From the NCBI GenBank assembly GCA_020073585.1, contig JAIQEV010000024.1, positions 1 to 50,282 on the forward strand: a DNA stretch of 50,282 nucleotides, in the 5' to 3' direction. Source of the stretch: Terriglobia bacterium (GTDB lineage Bacteria > Acidobacteriota > Terriglobia > Acidiferrales > UBA7541). Positions within the stretch are counted from its first letter, which is position 1, and each line of letters starts with the position of its first letter. The notes below the pieces were generated by a model. That model saw nothing but the letters and a program-made list of their open reading frames with translations. It did no database searches and had not been told where the DNA came from. The position numbers were made by a program, and so were the translations under genes. Positions 33,343-40,227 of the stretch are shown piece after piece.

Positions 33343-33751
33343 CGGATGCTCCTTCGCTCTTTTTAAGATTTCGAAAACAACACGCCTGGAAATGGATGGA
33401 AACTTTGCCGCAGGGCGGCGGTTGCACTCTCAAAACGGGAACGGCTTACGAAGAAAAGTACGGCTTAGAGAAGAAACAGCGAGGTGTGGCTACACATGAC
33501 CATGTTGTGGAAGGGCTGCATGGAGACTGCAATCTACCATACCGCCGGGCGCCCAGAACAGGTTTTTTTAGCCGCCGGAAATTCCAAAATGTTCCACGGG
33601 GAACAATTGAGGATGCGAGCCCGGGTGTCCCGGCCGTCCGCGTGCCGGCCTGCGGGCAGAAAGCCCAGCCGCACGCGAAAAGTTGCGCCCAGCGGGCGAA
33701 TTGCCGTTAGAATCGCTGGAGAAGCGGGACGCCGCCGTGCCGCTTTCCGAC
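33343..33751. other. Gene-free region between divergent genes
   Basis: A 409-nt region. The only notable element is the inverted repeat TGTTCCACGGGGAACA at 33590-33605. The RNase R start lies at its right edge. Short open frames are low-complexity and lack ribosome binding sites. Confidence 0.5.
33590..33605. promoter_or_regulatory. 16-bp near-palindrome resembling a parS site
   Basis: TGTTCC-ACGG-GGAACA has perfect 6-bp arms. It differs at one central base from the palindrome TGTTCCACGTGGAACA, which resembles the ParB-binding parS sequence of several bacteria. The mismatch falls in the CACGTG core, so binding is uncertain. Confidence 0.3.
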
Positions 33752-36316
33752 ATGCCTCGCCCGGACACCATCCAGTACGCCGATGTCTTGCATTTTCTGC
33801 AAGATCGGGGAAGTCCTGCGAACACCAATGAAATTGCCGGCGGCCTGCGCCTGCCCAAGCATGCCCGCCGCATGTTGCACAAAATCCTCGCCAAGATGAA
33901 AAAACGCGGCGCCATCGAAGAGCTGCCCGGAGGACGCTACCGCGTCTTCGGCCGCAAGGGCCCCACCCCCGCCGAGGACCGCGAGCGGCACGCGCCTGCC
34001 GCAGCCGGCCGGGACACCGTGACCGGGCGCCTGGTGCTGCACCAGGACGGCTACGGCTTCGTCGTGCCGGAAATCCCGCTGCCGCATCTCGACGGCGACA
34101 TCTTCATCGGCCGCGACGCCATCGAGGACGCCATGCACTCCGACCGCGTCCTCGCCAAGATCACCCGCCTGAGCGGGATCCCCGGCGCGCAACGCGCCGA
34201 AGGGCGCATCCTGCGCGTGCTCGAGCGCGCCCACCCCACGATCGTGGGCCTCTTCCGTTACGGCGCGCGCGGCAACGTCGTCCTGCCCTACGACACCCGC
34301 ATCCAGCACGAAATCGAAATTCCCCCCGGCGAGGAGCTCACCCCCGCGCTGCGCGAGACGCTCGCGGAAAAGCTCGGGCTGCCTCCCGCGGAAGAGCATG
34401 CCGCGCGCGGCCGGCATCCCGCGCATCCGCGGCGCCTGCCGCGCCTGCCCGAACTGGACGGCGCGGTGGTGAACGTCGAGATGGTGCGCTATCCCCGCGG
34501 CGGAGCCGGCGCCACGGGCCGCGTGGTGGAAATCGTGGGCCGTCCGGGCGATATCGGCGTGGATACGGAGATCATCATCCGCAAGCACCACCTGCCGTTC
34601 GTCTTTCCCGGGGATGTGCTCGAGGAGGCCAACGAGCGCGCGCAGCCGGTGAGCGCCCACGACCACGCGGGGCGCGAGGATTTCCGCCACCTGCCCATCG
34701 TCACCATCGACGGCGAGACCGCGCGGGATTTCGACGACGCGGTGTACGTCGAGCGCCGCTCCGATGGCGGCTGGCACCTCGCGGTGCACATCGCCGACGT
34801 CTCGCATTACGTGCGCGCGGGAACCCCCCTGGACCGCGACGCGCGCCTGCGCAGCACCAGCGTCTATTTCCCCAGCCGCGCCGTGCCCATGCTGCCCGAG
34901 GAGCTTTCCAGCGGCATCTGCTCGCTCAAGCCGCACGAAGAGCGTCTGGTGCTCAGCGCCCTGCTCGAGCTGGACGCCGCGGGCCACATGCTCTCGGCGC
35001 GCTTCGTGCCCGGAGTCATCCGCTCCGCCGCGCGCATGACCTACACCAACGTCAACAAGGTGCTGCAGGGCGATGCGGAGACCACCGCGGAGTACGCCGC
35101 GCTGGCCCACCATTTCCAGGACATGCGCGAGCTGGCCCTGCTCCTCAACACGCGCCGCAGCGAGCGCGGCTCCATTGATTTCGACCTCCCCGAGCCGGTC
35201 ATCGAATTCGACGAGCAGTTGCGCATGACCAGCATCTCCCGCAGCGAGCGCAACGACGCCCACCGCCTCATCGAGGAATTCATGCTGGCGGCCAATCGCG
35301 CCGTGGCCGGCTACCTCGAGAATCGCGGCATCGCCTCCCTGCACCGCGTCCACGAAAAGCCGGACGCCAAAAAGGTCCTGGAGTTCGAGGAGCTGGCGCG
35401 GGCTTTCGGCTATTCCCTGGGCGTCGCGGGCCTCTTCGAGCGCGTACTGCCCGTGCGCCACGGGCGCGTACCCGCGCCCGCGCGGCGCGGCCGCCCCGAC
35501 TCCTACGGCCACGGCAGGGAGCGCCCGATGCGCGTGCCGCTCTCCGGCATGGGGGCGGACCCCGGCGCGGAGCTGCGCATCACCCCGCAGCACTACCAGC
35601 GCCTGGTGCAGAAGCTCGCCGGAAAGCCCGAGGAGCGCATCATCTCCTACCTCATGCTGCGCTCGTTGAAGCAGGCGCGCTATGCCGCCGACGCCCTCGG
35701 CCACTTCGCCCTGGGCTTCGACGAGTACACTCATTTCACCTCGCCCATCCGCCGCTATCCCGACCTCATCGTGCACCGCGTCCTGAAGTGGGCCCTGGCG
35801 CATCCGGATTCCGCTGCGCCCTCCTCGCGCGAAACCGCTCCCGCGCGCGGCGCGCCCCGCGGCGCGGAGGCCGCGGTGTACACCCGTCCGCACCTGGAAG
35901 AGCTGGGCACGGAAACCTCGGACGCCGAGCGCCGCGCGGACGCCGCCGAGCGCGAGTTGATGAACTGGAAGCGCGCGCAGTACATGGAAGGGCGGCTGGG
36001 CGATGAGTTCGACGCGCTGATTATTTCCGTGCAGAAGTACGGCTGCTTCGTCGAGCTCTTCGAGGTCTTCGTCGAGGGTCTGCTGCCGGTCAGCGCTCTG
36101 GAAGAGGCCGCGCAGGCCCGCTGCGTCTACCGCGAGCGCGACCACGCGTTGGTGGCGCTCGCTCCGCACGCCCACGGCCGCGCCCCCGCGCGCCACGCCG
36201 CGGCCAAGCCCGCGGCACGCGCCTGGCGCCTGGGCGACCGCGTGCGCGTGCGCGCGGAGCGCATCGATCCCATGCGCCGGCGTGTGGAATTCGCCCTGGT
36301 GAACGCGGAAGGTTGA
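33752..36316 (+). CDS. rnr: Ribonuclease R
   Basis: An 854-residue 3'-5' exoribonuclease degrading structured RNA. Domains in order: N-terminal winged helix (IQYADVLHFLQDRGSPANTNEIAGGL); cold-shock domains around LVLHQDGYGFVVPE; the RNB catalytic core with TARDFDDAVYVERR (catalytic Asp cluster), HIADVSHYVRAGTPLD and SVYFPSRAVPMLPEELSSGICSL; and the C-terminal S1 domain (VQKYGCFVELFEVFVEGLLPVSAL). An insertion of about 30 residues separates HFTSPIRRYPDLIVHR from the S1 region (AAPSSRETAPARGAPRGAEAAVYT). ATG 33752 starts just before the winged helix; a TTG at 33683 and a GTG at 33737 are alternatives. Confidence 0.95.
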   Translation: MPRPDTIQYADVLHFLQDRGSPANTNEIAGGLRLPKHARRMLHKILAKMKKRGAIEELPGGRYRVFGRKGPTPAEDRERHAPAAAGRDTVTGRLVLHQDGYGFVVPEIPLPHLDGDIFIGRDAIEDAMHSDRVLAKITRLSGIPGAQRAEGRILRVLERAHPTIVGLFRYGARGNVVLPYDTRIQHEIEIPPGEELTPALRETLAEKLGLPPAEEHAARGRHPAHPRRLPRLPELDGAVVNVEMVRYPRGGAGATGRVVEIVGRPGDIGVDTEIIIRKHHLPFVFPGDVLEEANERAQPVSAHDHAGREDFRHLPIVTIDGETARDFDDAVYVERRSDGGWHLAVHIADVSHYVRAGTPLDRDARLRSTSVYFPSRAVPMLPEELSSGICSLKPHEERLVLSALLELDAAGHMLSARFVPGVIRSAARMTYTNVNKVLQGDAETTAEYAALAHHFQDMRELALLLNTRRSERGSIDFDLPEPVIEFDEQLRMTSISRSERNDAHRLIEEFMLAANRAVAGYLENRGIASLHRVHEKPDAKKVLEFEELARAFGYSLGVAGLFERVLPVRHGRVPAPARRGRPDSYGHGRERPMRVPLSGMGADPGAELRITPQHYQRLVQKLAGKPEERIISYLMLRSLKQARYAADALGHFALGFDEYTHFTSPIRRYPDLIVHRVLKWALAHPDSAAPSSRETAPARGAPRGAEAAVYTRPHLEELGTETSDAERRADAAERELMNWKRAQYMEGRLGDEFDALIISVQKYGCFVELFEVFVEGLLPVSALEEAAQARCVYRERDHALVALAPHAHGRAPARHAAAKPAARAWRLGDRVRVRAERIDPMRRRVEFALVNAEG

Positions 36317-36392
36317 CCGCTTTGCGGTCACGCGTGAAATTGACCGCTTCGCGGTCACGCATGAAGTTGACCGCTTAGCGGTTACGCTTACC
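36313..36392. repeat. Three tandem copies of a palindromic repeat (27-bp unit)
   Basis: Units at 36313-36339, 36340-36366 and 36367-36392 each open with the palindrome TTGACCGCTT(T/C/A)GCGGTCAC and continue GCxTGAA. The first overlaps the stop codon of RNase R. The same core recurs singly at 37205-37223 and 39775-39793. Confidence 0.85.
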
Positions 36393-36404
36393 AAGGAAAG
36401 CGGA

Positions 36405-37196
36405 TCAGCGGAGAAGAGCGCTGGACGGCGCCAGCACGTGCAGTATGCGCCGCGCGGGGCGCGCCACACCGCTCGCCAGCCGCGTGAGCGTGTAGCCCAG
36501 GCTGCTGCGCCGGGAAAACTGCGCGATCAGCAGGCCCAGCATCAACTGCCCCGGCGAATCGAGATCGATGAGGCGGTTGCCGCGATATAGCTTCACGACC
36601 CGCCCGAGAATCTCTTCACGGCCGATGACGCCGTCGGCATGGGGATTGGCGTCGCCCTTGGCAAGGAAACGACGGGTAAGGCGCAGGCCTCGCTTCTCGA
36701 CGATCCGATGAACAAACAACCGGTCCCCGCGCCGGAAGAGAACCACGTCACCGCAGCGCACGGTCTCCGGCGAAGCGTTGTGAATCATCGCGATGTCGTC
36801 CGGCCGCACCCAGGGAAGCATGCTGGCGCCATAGACTCGCAGCGCCACTTGCCCGCGGTCTTGCAGCGCCTCAATCACGGCTTGGGTGTCGCTCGCGCGG
36901 CGCTCCCCGCTGATGCCGCTGGCGCCAGTGCGCCGTTCCACAAACGTTTTTCCACTCTCTTCGGCGCGCGAAAATCCGGGATCGCGCAGCGACGCGGCGC
37001 CCCATGCGGGAAAGGCCGGCCCTCCGGTCGCGAGCACCGGAACGGTGGAGCTTTCCGAAGCGGGCGGGCACAAAGACGCCGCGGAGTTCCCGGAGCGCAG
37101 GGCCGGCGCGGAAGCAGAGGACGCCCTCCGCCGCCGCACGCCTGCCGCGCGGCTGGAGCGCTCCAGCGCTTCGAAGGTTTGCTGTGATCCGGACAT
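36405..37196 (-). CDS. S26/S24-type signal peptidase-like protein
   Basis: About 263 residues. The core (about 110-215) has GASMLPWVRPDDIAMI with the catalytic Ser, CGDVVLFRRGDRLFVHRIV and FLAKGDANPHADGVIGREEILGRVV, the three boxes of S26 peptidases. The general base is expected at the His of FVHRIV, as in archaeal/ER-type enzymes (S26B, SipW), not a Lys. The first 100 residues are low-complexity Ser/Arg/Ala, so a later start (for example GTG 36878) is possible. It is the last gene of the minus-strand operon with kinase, PqqD, radical SAM and peptide genes, where it is a candidate for leader cleavage. A palindromic repeat lies just before ATG 37196. Confidence 0.75.
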   Translation of the reverse strand: MSGSQQTFEALERSSRAAGVRRRRASSASAPALRSGNSAASLCPPASESSTVPVLATGGPAFPAWGAASLRDPGFSRAEESGKTFVERRTGASGISGERRASDTQAVIEALQDRGQVALRVYGASMLPWVRPDDIAMIHNASPETVRCGDVVLFRRGDRLFVHRIVEKRGLRLTRRFLAKGDANPHADGVIGREEILGRVVKLYRGNRLIDLDSPGQLMLGLLIAQFSRRSSLGYTLTRLASGVARPARRILHVLAPSSALLR

Positions 37197-37204
37197 TTTC
37201 CCGT

Positions 37205-37223
37205 GTGACTGCGAAGCGGTCAA
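37205..37223 (-). repeat. Single copy of the palindromic repeat
   Basis: Minus-strand TTGACCGCTTCGCAGTCAC, one base off the unit at 36340. It lies directly upstream of the signal-peptidase start codon. Confidence 0.7.
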
Positions 37224-37403
37224 CGCTTGACCCTGCACCCAGCCGCAGCCGGCGCCCAAGCACCGTCGCGACGGCAAAGGAGCAGGTCCCCGCGAGTAGA
37301 GTGTTGCTTCCGGAGATACCGGTCAACAATCGGTTCTATCGGATTTGTCCAAAGTAACAGCAGGGTGGATGAGAACCAGCGCCGCTTCCCTGCGGCCCGG
37401 GAC

Positions 37404-37565
37404 TCAGGAAGTTTTGTTCCCCGGGCCTGAGCAGGTGCCTATGGAGTTCACCTTGTGGCACGCCAGGGCCTGGGTTTCGTAGATGGGCTCCGAGGAGACG
37501 CTGGGCTTGCTGTACGGCTTCTTGCCCGTGGGCGTTTCCGGCGGCGTCTTGTGATTTTCGGTCAT
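37404..37565 (-). CDS. Candidate RiPP precursor peptide (53 residues)
   Basis: An unannotated small gene. ATG 37565 overlaps the radical SAM stop as ATGA and follows AGGAAAGGA by 8 nt, so translation is likely coupled. The product has a hydrophilic N-terminus (T-E-N-H-K-T-P-P-E), a K-K-P-Y-S-K-P segment at 15-21, then E26-P-I-Y-E-T-Q-A-L-A-C36-H-K-V and a short Gly/Ser tail with C45, ending N-K-T-S. Two Cys nine residues apart, a conserved-looking leader-like middle and its position beside a radical SAM/SPASM enzyme fit a RiPP precursor with a Cys-containing core. A GGCCCGGG/CCCGGGCC hairpin spans its stop (37394-37427). Precursor status is inference. Confidence 0.65.
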   Translation of the reverse strand: MTENHKTPPETPTGKKPYSKPSVSSEPIYETQALACHKVNSIGTCSGPGNKTS

Positions 37566-38797
37566 GCGTCGTGTCCTTTCCTATAGAACGAATTGTCCGT
37601 GGTCACAAGAAAGTTTGTTTTGCAGGGCCCGACGGCCTGCCGCGCCGTAGCGCCCGGCGCATGCAGGGCGCTGAGCGGGTGGGCCACGCCCGCGAGACGC
37701 GCCTTTTGCTCGGCGAGCTCGCAGGCGCGCTCGTACGCACCCAGTACGTCGCCCCCTTCCATCAAAGCCAGCCCGGGACAGCGCTCGCAATAGCTGCGAA
37801 TCTCGCAGCTCCCGCAGACGGGCAACTGGCTGTCGCGCACCGCGCGCAGTTGCTCGAGCGACTCGGCGTGGTACCAGATGTCCCTGAAACGCTGGCGCCG
37901 CAAGTTGCCTGCAGGAACCGGCAACTGCACGCAGGGAAGAACATCGCCGTACGGAGAAATGTACACACTGTTGTGGCCGGCGCTGCACGGGATGTCCTCA
38001 TAGGCGGCAAATTCGAAACCGCTGGAGACGGCGCTGGTCAATGAAGGGACGGGCTTCCCGGAAGGCATGGCGGCATCCGTCTGGGCGGCGGGTCGCGGGT
38101 AGCAGGCGCTCAAGACGGGATCCTGCAGGACGGGCAAGAGCGCCGCGGTGGAGACGCGATGTATCAGCGGTCCGCCGGAGCCGTCCATCATGGGCGTGAT
38201 GGTGGGGTCGAAACTATAGGAAGCGCCAAGTTTTTCGGCGAGGGCCATGACCCCGCGGTAGGCCAGCAGGTTCTGCGGCATCAGCGGGCAGGCCAGCTTC
38301 ACCTTCAAACCCTGTGCAACGAGCAGCGGGACCGCGGCCAGGGTGCGTTCGTGCGAGCCGGGAATCTTGGTGATGGCGTCATGCACCGCCGGCTCGTCGC
38401 TATAGACGCTGATCTGGATGCTGCGCACGCCCGACTCGCGCAAGCGGGCGGCGTGTTCCGCGCTGATGAGCAGGGCGTTGGTCTTGAGGCTGATGTCGAA
38501 GTGCAACCGGCGCGCTGCGGCCAGAATTTCGAAGAAATCGGGACGCAGAAATATTTCGCCCCCGCTGAACGTCAGGGTGAGAATCCCGGCGGCCGCCAAT
38601 TCCTCCAGCACCCGGAGAATTTCCGCGGTGGTGAGTTCGCCGTGGTCCTCATGGTCGAGATAGCAATGCACGCAGCGCTCGTTGCAGCGGTAGGTGAGGT
38701 CAAAGTGCGCATTGAGCGGGTGGTGCTTGCGCGCGGCGCGCGAAGCCACGCGGTCCATCACGGAAGCAGCAGCGGCATGTGCCGCGGTGCTCAACAC
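37562..38797 (-). CDS. Radical SAM/SPASM peptide-modifying enzyme
   Basis: About 411 residues. The radical SAM cluster motif C38-N-E-R-C42-V-H-C45 follows HFDLTYR, then TFSGGEIFLRPDF (GGE motif). The C-terminal SPASM domain supplies auxiliary Fe-S ligands: CSAGHNSVYISPYGDVLPCVQLPVPAGNL, CGSCEIRSYCERCPG and a later Cys. Such enzymes install thioether or carbon-carbon links in peptides. GTG 38797 overlaps the pqqD-like stop by 7 nt and has GGAG 4 nt upstream; ATG 38758 is the alternative. It is translationally coupled to the small peptide gene at its 3' end. The PqqD-like protein encoded just upstream should deliver the substrate. Confidence 0.93.
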   Translation of the reverse strand: MLSTAAHAAAASVMDRVASRAARKHHPLNAHFDLTYRCNERCVHCYLDHEDHGELTTAEILRVLEELAAAGILTLTFSGGEIFLRPDFFEILAAARRLHFDISLKTNALLISAEHAARLRESGVRSIQISVYSDEPAVHDAITKIPGSHERTLAAVPLLVAQGLKVKLACPLMPQNLLAYRGVMALAEKLGASYSFDPTITPMMDGSGGPLIHRVSTAALLPVLQDPVLSACYPRPAAQTDAAMPSGKPVPSLTSAVSSGFEFAAYEDIPCSAGHNSVYISPYGDVLPCVQLPVPAGNLRRQRFRDIWYHAESLEQLRAVRDSQLPVCGSCEIRSYCERCPGLALMEGGDVLGAYERACELAEQKARLAGVAHPLSALHAPGATARQAVGPCKTNFLVTTDNSFYRKGHDA

Positions 38798-39087
38798 GCG
38801 GCTCCGTCCGCGGCTGCCGCGGTCACCAGCAGCGCGCTCGCGGCCAGTTGCTGCAGCAGCGCTTCGGTGTCGGCCAGCGCATCTTCCGGCGGTACTTCGT
38901 ATTCGGCGGCCAGCATCCCGGCGATCTCCGCGGCCGAGCAGCGCCCGTCGATCTGCCGCCAGATGAAGCTGCCCGTCTCGTTGAGTTCGTGCATCACGTT
39001 GTCGCTCGGCGAGATGATCACCGTTTCGCCGTCGATCGCCCGCCAGGCCACAATTGGATTCTTCTGCCAGCGAATCGTCTTCCTCAT
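38791..39087 (-). CDS. PqqD-family peptide chaperone (RRE domain)
   Basis: A 98-residue protein. The PqqD pattern is clear: W-R-A-I-D-G-E-T-V-I-I-S-P-S-D-N, then MHELNETGSFIWRQIDGRCSAAEIAGMLAAEYEV with the conserved LNETGSxIWxxIDG turn. A final helix (ALADTEALLQQLAASALL) follows. PqqD-like RRE domains bind the leader peptide and present it to the radical SAM partner. ATG 39087 overlaps the kinase-like stop as ATGA, and its own stop overlaps the radical SAM GTG. The Ala-rich C-terminal tail ends in Cys. Confidence 0.92.
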   Translation of the reverse strand: MRKTIRWQKNPIVAWRAIDGETVIISPSDNVMHELNETGSFIWRQIDGRCSAAEIAGMLAAEYEVPPEDALADTEALLQQLAASALLVTAAAADGAAC

Positions 39088-39908
39088 GCGGGCAGAACCT
39101 CCCAAACCGTTCTTTCTTTGCGGAATTCCAGATCGTGTCCGGGAATCTCTTCCGCCGCGCCGCCGAGAATCTCCAGGAGCCGCCGCTGGGCTGCGGGCTG
39201 CGCGGAAAAAAACAGCACATTCGGCAACAGCACGCGCAGCAGCTCCGCCTGGCGCAGCGGCGCCACGCGATTCTCCGGCGCCTGCACCAGCCGGAAAATG
39301 CCGGCCACCGGAGCGCTGGTATTCACGTCCCCGGCGCGAAATTCACCCCAGAACGGCGTGCCGTAGGCGCGCCAGCCGCCCTCCTCGCAACGCAGCAGCG
39401 AGATCTCGTCGGTCAGCACGCTGCCTTCCGGAGCCAGGGACGCCAGCGTGCTCTTCCCCGCGCCGGAACGCCCGGTGAAGACAAAGGCCCGGCCGTTCCG
39501 CACGACGGTGGCGGCATGCAGCAGGAACCCGCTGCGGGGCAGGAGAATCCACGAGAACAGCATGCGCAGCAGGGAATCGAACGCATACTCATGGCGCACC
39601 CCGCTGAAGACCGCTTCCCCGGCGCGGCAGTGCAGCCGGGCCTCCTGCCACTCGTAGGAAAAATCCGGAACGCCCTCTGCCAGCTCGTCCGAGTCCACAA
39701 CGCGGATGGCAAATGGCTCTCCATCCGCTCCTTGAAACGCCGCGTAGCGGGCCGCGGCTGAATGATAAAGAGTGTTGACCGCTTCGCGGTCGCTCATATA
39801 ATCGTTCGGAAAGAAGACACGGAAGGGCACGCTGCCGATGGAAAATTCAAGCGTTTGTGTCGGACGGCGAACTAATGCAACGTGCGGTACTCCCAAGTGT
39901 CTCCTCAT
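39084..39908 (-). CDS. HPr kinase-like (HprK-related) P-loop protein
   Basis: A 274-residue protein of the HprK-related kinase family that accompanies PqqD and peptide-maturation genes. Walker A GRSGAGKST lies at about 146-154, preceded by the characteristic SGFLLHAATVVRNGRAFVFTG. VLTDEISLLR and PFWGEFR downstream match the HprK fold. It lacks the rest of HPr kinase and no HPr gene is nearby. Relatives ThcoK and PadeK phosphorylate the C-terminal Ser of lasso peptides, and the peptide encoded here ends in Ser; that link is inference. Residues 39-45 (S-D-R-E-A-V-N) are encoded by a copy of the palindromic repeat. ATG 39908 is chosen because the frame gives a beta-strand N-terminal domain; ATG 39795 is possible. 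Confidence 0.85.
   Translation of the reverse strand: MRRHLGVPHVALVRRPTQTLEFSIGSVPFRVFFPNDYMSDREAVNTLYHSAAARYAAFQGADGEPFAIRVVDSDELAEGVPDFSYEWQEARLHCRAGEAVFSGVRHEYAFDSLLRMLFSWILLPRSGFLLHAATVVRNGRAFVFTGRSGAGKSTLASLAPEGSVLTDEISLLRCEEGGWRAYGTPFWGEFRAGDVNTSAPVAGIFRLVQAPENRVAPLRQAELLRVLLPNVLFFSAQPAAQRRLLEILGGAAEEIPGHDLEFRKERTVWEVLPA
39775..39793. repeat. Palindromic repeat copy inside the HprK-like gene
   Basis: TTGACCGCTTCGCGGTCGC, matching the 36340 unit except for one base. It falls in frame within the kinase-like coding region, adding about six codons. Confidence 0.75.
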
Positions 39909-40227
39909 CGCCTGCGGGCTGGCGCTCCCGAATGATGCCGGACGCCCCGCAAACGGACGCCCCCTGAGAAGAAAGCCGCCATATTAGGACTCAGAGGCGC
40001 CAGACGAGTCAAGCCGATTTCTCGGGCGCAAAGCTCCCTCTCCCTTCGCAAAAGCCGGGCTTCCGCCGCCGCCAATCCCCGGAAAAAAACGCGCCCCCCG
40101 GCGGCCCGCCAAACTCCGCCGGGAGAGAGGAGAACCGGCGATTTCTGCTACTCTATAGCGTGGAACGCATGGCGCAGCCGGCCCCTCCCGCCCACCGCCA
40201 CATTTCCACAGAGAGGATTCGACCATC
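39909..40227. other. Gene-free region between divergent genes
   Basis: A 319-nt region. On the minus strand TTGACT (40008-40013) and TAATAT (39982-39987) are 20 nt apart, too far for an ideal promoter of the RiPP-like operon. For serC only a GAGAGGA ribosome binding site is clear. Confidence 0.4.

Noticed and set aside
36313-36392. Tandem 27-bp repeats as a CRISPR array
   Set aside because: Units are directly adjacent with no unique spacers and each is an internal palindrome; no cas genes nearby.
33707-36469. 920-codon open frame opposite RNase R
   Set aside because: Same effect: the rnr catalytic motifs are on the plus strand; the antisense product is repetitive and domain-free.
37196-37277. 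Upstream extension of the signal-peptidase gene to 37277
   Set aside because: It would translate through the palindromic repeat and has no ribosome binding site; ATG 37196 or a later start is more likely.
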